NCBI GenBank assembly: GCA_018064475.1 | Contig: JAGHVD010000007.1 | Span: 1 to 64,000 of the forward strand | Direction: 5' to 3' | Origin: Candidatus Scatonaster coprocaballi | GTDB taxonomy: Bacteria > Bacillota > Clostridia > Saccharofermentanales > Saccharofermentanaceae | Length of the DNA stretch: 64,000 bases | Shown: piece by piece, positions 61,814 through 64,000 of the stretch | How positions within the stretch are numbered: position 1 is the stretch's first letter | How the letters are laid out: each line of letters begins with the position of its first letter | The notes under the pieces: generated by a model | What the model was told of the DNA's origin: nothing | Databases searched by the model: none | The model's input: the letters and a program-made list of their open reading frames with translations, nothing else | Program-made: the position numbers and the translations under genes

Positions 61814-63136
61814 ATGAGAAGAGAATCGAGAAGCTGGATCTGGAATCCGAAGGCCGAGTGCATGTCCGATGACGAACGTGCGAAGGTGCAAAGTGAGCGA
61901 CTCATCAACTGCGTGAACCGTATGTACGAGCATGTGCCGTACTACAGAAAGAGAATGGAAGAGAAGGGCGTGGAGCCGGGCGATATCAAGAGCATCGCTG
62001 ACCTGCCGAAACTTCCTTTCTCGGATAAATTCGATTTCCGTGATAATTATCCGTTCGGAACACTGGCTGTGCCGAGAACGGAATTGGTTCGTGTCCATGC
62101 GTCTTCCGGAACGACCGGTAAGATGAAGGTGGTCGGCTATACGGCCAATGACGTGGAACTGTGGAACGAGGTATTGTGCCGTGCGATGGCCAGAGCCGGC
62201 GTACAGAAGGGCGACCTGGTGCATATTGCCTATGGTTATGGACTCTTCACGGGCGGCCTGGGACCACATTTCGCTTGCGCAAAGCTCGGTGCTGTAGCGA
62301 TTCCGGTGTCCGGTGGTAATACGGCTCGTCAGATTCAGATCCTGCGTGAGTGGAAGCCGGAAGTTATCATGTGTACACCGACTTATGCACTTCACATTGC
62401 CGATCAGCTCCAGGAAGCCGGCATCGACAAGTCTGAACTGAACTTGAAGACGGGTATTTTCGGCGCGGAAGCATGGACGACCGAGATGCGTGACCAGATC
62501 GAGGAACGCCTGAACCTGCGTGCATTCGATATCTATGGTTTGACGGAGGTCTGTGGACCTGGCGTTGGCTGCTGTTGCGATCAATCCGACTTGATCCATA
62601 TCGAGTCCGATCACTTCATTCCGGAAATCGTGGATCCAGAGACTGGGGAGACGCTGCCGGAAGGTCAGTTGGGTGAACTGGTGTTCTCTTCTGTTTCTAA
62701 GGAAGGTGTGCCGCTTCTGCGTTATAACACGCATGACTTGACACGTATCTATTATGGAAAGTGCGCGTGCGGACGTACTTCTCCTCGAATTGAGAAGGTA
62801 ACAGGACGTGCAGATGACATGATGATCATCCGTGGCGTGAATGTATTCCCGTCGCAGATCGAAGCGGTCCTCCTGGCCCACAGTGAGGTCGAACCGCATT
62901 ACCTGATTTATCTGGATCGTGTGAATAATCTGGACCGTGTGACGGTCAAGGTCGAGATGAACCCGTCGTTCTTCTCGGACTCCATTCGTGCGATTGAAGC
63001 GACCGAGCGCATGCTGGAGGGTGAGATTGCATCCATGACCGGTATCCATGCGAAGATCAAGTTGGTTGAGCCAAGATCCCTGCCGAGAAGCGAAGGCAAG
63101 ATGAAGCGTGTCATTGACGAACGTTTCAAGAAATAA
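61814..63136 (+). CDS. paaK: phenylacetate-CoA ligase
   Basis: The 440-residue AMP-forming ligase turns phenylacetate, ATP and CoA into phenylacetyl-CoA. Motifs: DKFDFRDNYPFG, HASSGTTGKMK (95-105), GYGLFTGGLG, DIYGLTEVCGPGV and GRADDMMIIRGVNVFPSQIE. Length is typical. Start ATG 61814 follows AAGGAAGG; the frame is open upstream into the T-box and the earlier ATG at 61694 must be ignored because it lies in the leader. Control by a Phe-type T-box implies that it is needed when charged tRNA-Phe is scarce. Confidence 0.92.
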   Translation: MRRESRSWIWNPKAECMSDDERAKVQSERLINCVNRMYEHVPYYRKRMEEKGVEPGDIKSIADLPKLPFSDKFDFRDNYPFGTLAVPRTELVRVHASSGTTGKMKVVGYTANDVELWNEVLCRAMARAGVQKGDLVHIAYGYGLFTGGLGPHFACAKLGAVAIPVSGGNTARQIQILREWKPEVIMCTPTYALHIADQLQEAGIDKSELNLKTGIFGAEAWTTEMRDQIEERLNLRAFDIYGLTEVCGPGVGCCCDQSDLIHIESDHFIPEIVDPETGETLPEGQLGELVFSSVSKEGVPLLRYNTHDLTRIYYGKCACGRTSPRIEKVTGRADDMMIIRGVNVFPSQIEAVLLAHSEVEPHYLIYLDRVNNLDRVTVKVEMNPSFFSDSIRAIEATERMLEGEIASMTGIHAKIKLVEPRSLPRSEGKMKRVIDERFKK

Positions 63137-63139
63137 GTG

Positions 63140-63145
63140 TATAAT
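63140..63145 (+). promoter_or_regulatory. -10 box before glnA
   Basis: TATAAT (63140-63145) starts 4 nt after the paaK stop; the best -35 candidate (TTGACG, 63114-63119, within paaK) is 20 bp away, so the promoter is possible but not strong. No hairpin separates paaK from glnA, so readthrough is also likely. Confidence 0.35.
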
Positions 63146-63211
63146 GGATTTGTTGGGCACAGGATTGGGTGCTTGGTAAATTAGGTGAATGGGATTATAG
63201 GAGGAACGACC

Positions 63212-64000
63212 ATGGCTAAGACGTTAGAGGATATTCGCAAGATGATCGAAGAGAATGGAATCGATATGATCGATTTCAAGTTGACGGATATTGACGGAAG
63301 ATGGAGACATCTTGCAATTCCGGCAGAACGATTGACGGAAAGCACGATGACACAGGGTATCGGTTTCGACGGCAGTAACTATGGTTATGCACCGGTTGAG
63401 AATAGTGATATGGTGTTTATTCCGGTTCTGGATTCCGCTGTGATCGACCGTTATTGTGGTGTACCGACACTGTCCATGATCGGTGATGTTCGCGTTATTG
63501 CGCTTCCTGAGAATAAGCCATTCGACCAGTATCCGAGAAATGTTGCGATCCGTGCACTGGAATACATGAAGGAGACTGGCGTTGCGGATCAGATGATCAT
63601 TGGACCGGAGTATGAATTCTACATCTTCGACGATGTTCGCTATAAGACGAATTATTATGATATGTCTGCCAGCATCTATACCTCCCAGGCACATTATGCT
63701 TCCGGTGATGAGACCAACAATAACGGTTACCAGGTATTGCCGGGTGCAGGATATCACAACAGCCTGCCGACCGATATCCGTAACGACTTGAGAAGCTCCA
63801 TGTGTCTCTCCATGAAGGATTGGGGCATCGGCGTGAAGTATCACCATCCGGAGGTAGGCGGTTCCGGTCAGATGGAGATCGAAGTCGAGTTGGGCGATAT
63901 GCTGAAACTGGCGGATGATACCATGGCTGCAAAATATGTAATCAAGAACGAGGCACTCCTCGAGGGTGCAACGGCTACCTTCATGCCGAAGCCATTGGCG
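63212..64000 (+). CDS. glnA: glutamine synthetase, type I, 5' part
   Basis: ATG 63212 has a perfect AGGAGG (63199-63204) 7 nt upstream. The first 263 codons lie in the window and run off its right edge without a stop. Recognisable parts: IDFKLTDIDGRWRHLAIP; TQGIGFDGSNYGYAPVENSD (the conserved G-x-x-FDGS loop); IIGPEYEFYIF with the metal-binding Glu; and SGQMEIEVELGDML. The FDGSNYGYAPVENSDM form is typical of one clostridial/thermotogal branch. The enzyme assimilates ammonia. The catalytic C-terminal half is not visible. Confidence 0.93.
   Translation, partial: MAKTLEDIRKMIEENGIDMIDFKLTDIDGRWRHLAIPAERLTESTMTQGIGFDGSNYGYAPVENSDMVFIPVLDSAVIDRYCGVPTLSMIGDVRVIALPENKPFDQYPRNVAIRALEYMKETGVADQMIIGPEYEFYIFDDVRYKTNYYDMSASIYTSQAHYASGDETNNNGYQVLPGAGYHNSLPTDIRNDLRSSMCLSMKDWGIGVKYHHPEVGGSGQMEIEVELGDMLKLADDTMAAKYVIKNEALLEGATATFMPKPLA

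Noticed and set aside
61385-63160. 591-codon open frame on the minus strand
   Set aside because: It lies fully antisense to the T-box leader and phenylacetate-CoA ligase; composition is His/Arg/Thr-rich as expected for an antisense shadow.

Overview
The window looks like a chromosomal segment of an anaerobic, low-to-mid GC Bacillota (Clostridia-type) organism. The grounds are a hprK-murB-rapZ-whiA cluster, a class B sortase, a nine-gene V/A-type ATPase operon, a two-gene SUF-like (SmsCB-type) Fe-S assembly pair, a T-box leader, strong AGGAGG ribosome sites, and many Thr/Ser/Glu-rich lipoproteins and surface proteins. No phage, transposase, CRISPR array or rRNA was seen. The genus cannot be decided from the sequence alone.

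Layout. 1-4951: a large PKTG-anchored surface protein cut by one in-frame TAA, then a shortened ABC exporter half that looks like a fusion of two neighbouring genes. 5246-10501: response regulator, histidine kinase, FtsX/MacB-type permease and its ATPase, with a direct-repeat operator candidate before the permease. 10502-15264: a decayed nucleotidyltransferase gene, a two-TM ectodomain protein, a large lipoprotein, and three unlisted 22-29 residue membrane peptides in a region with two similar terminators and a repeated 15-bp motif. 15265-16941: a LUD-domain protein and a lipoprotein. 17033-21622 (minus): a complete sugar-type ABC importer. 21817: a membrane diguanylate cyclase. 23009-31718 (minus): the V-ATPase operon, probably Na+-coupled. 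31988-35050: an ABC-2 type transporter and a NERD-like protein. 35275-39383: a dehydratase/epimerase-like protein, an isochorismatase-fold hydrolase, a chloramphenicol-acetyltransferase-fold protein lacking its catalytic His, and the SufC/SufB-like pair. 39426-40298: sortase B, followed by tRNA-Ala(CGC) on the minus strand.

40666-47073: a surface beta-helix protein, a GH31 glycosidase, a divergent iron-ADH-family protein with two metal ligands replaced, and the CCA-adding enzyme. 47347-53394: an orphan prepilin, a CAP-domain exoprotein, a DUF2752 protein and three zinc-ribbon proteins, the last a 720-residue coiled coil. 53670-55754: an EF-G paralogue. 55942-59695: hprK, murB, rapZ, whiA. 59841-61281: PadR regulator, HAAS/DUF1700 protein and a small membrane protein. 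61419-63136: a sigma-A-like promoter, a T-box leader whose specifier reads UUC (Phe), and a phenylacetate-CoA ligase. 63212-64000: the first 263 codons of glutamine synthetase, running off the right edge.

The strongest leads are the Phe-type T-box over phenylacetate-CoA ligase (suggesting Phe salvage from phenylacetate), the micropeptide region, and several enzymes of known fold whose catalytic or metal residues are lost. Antisense open frames inside the high-codon-bias genes were treated as shadows.
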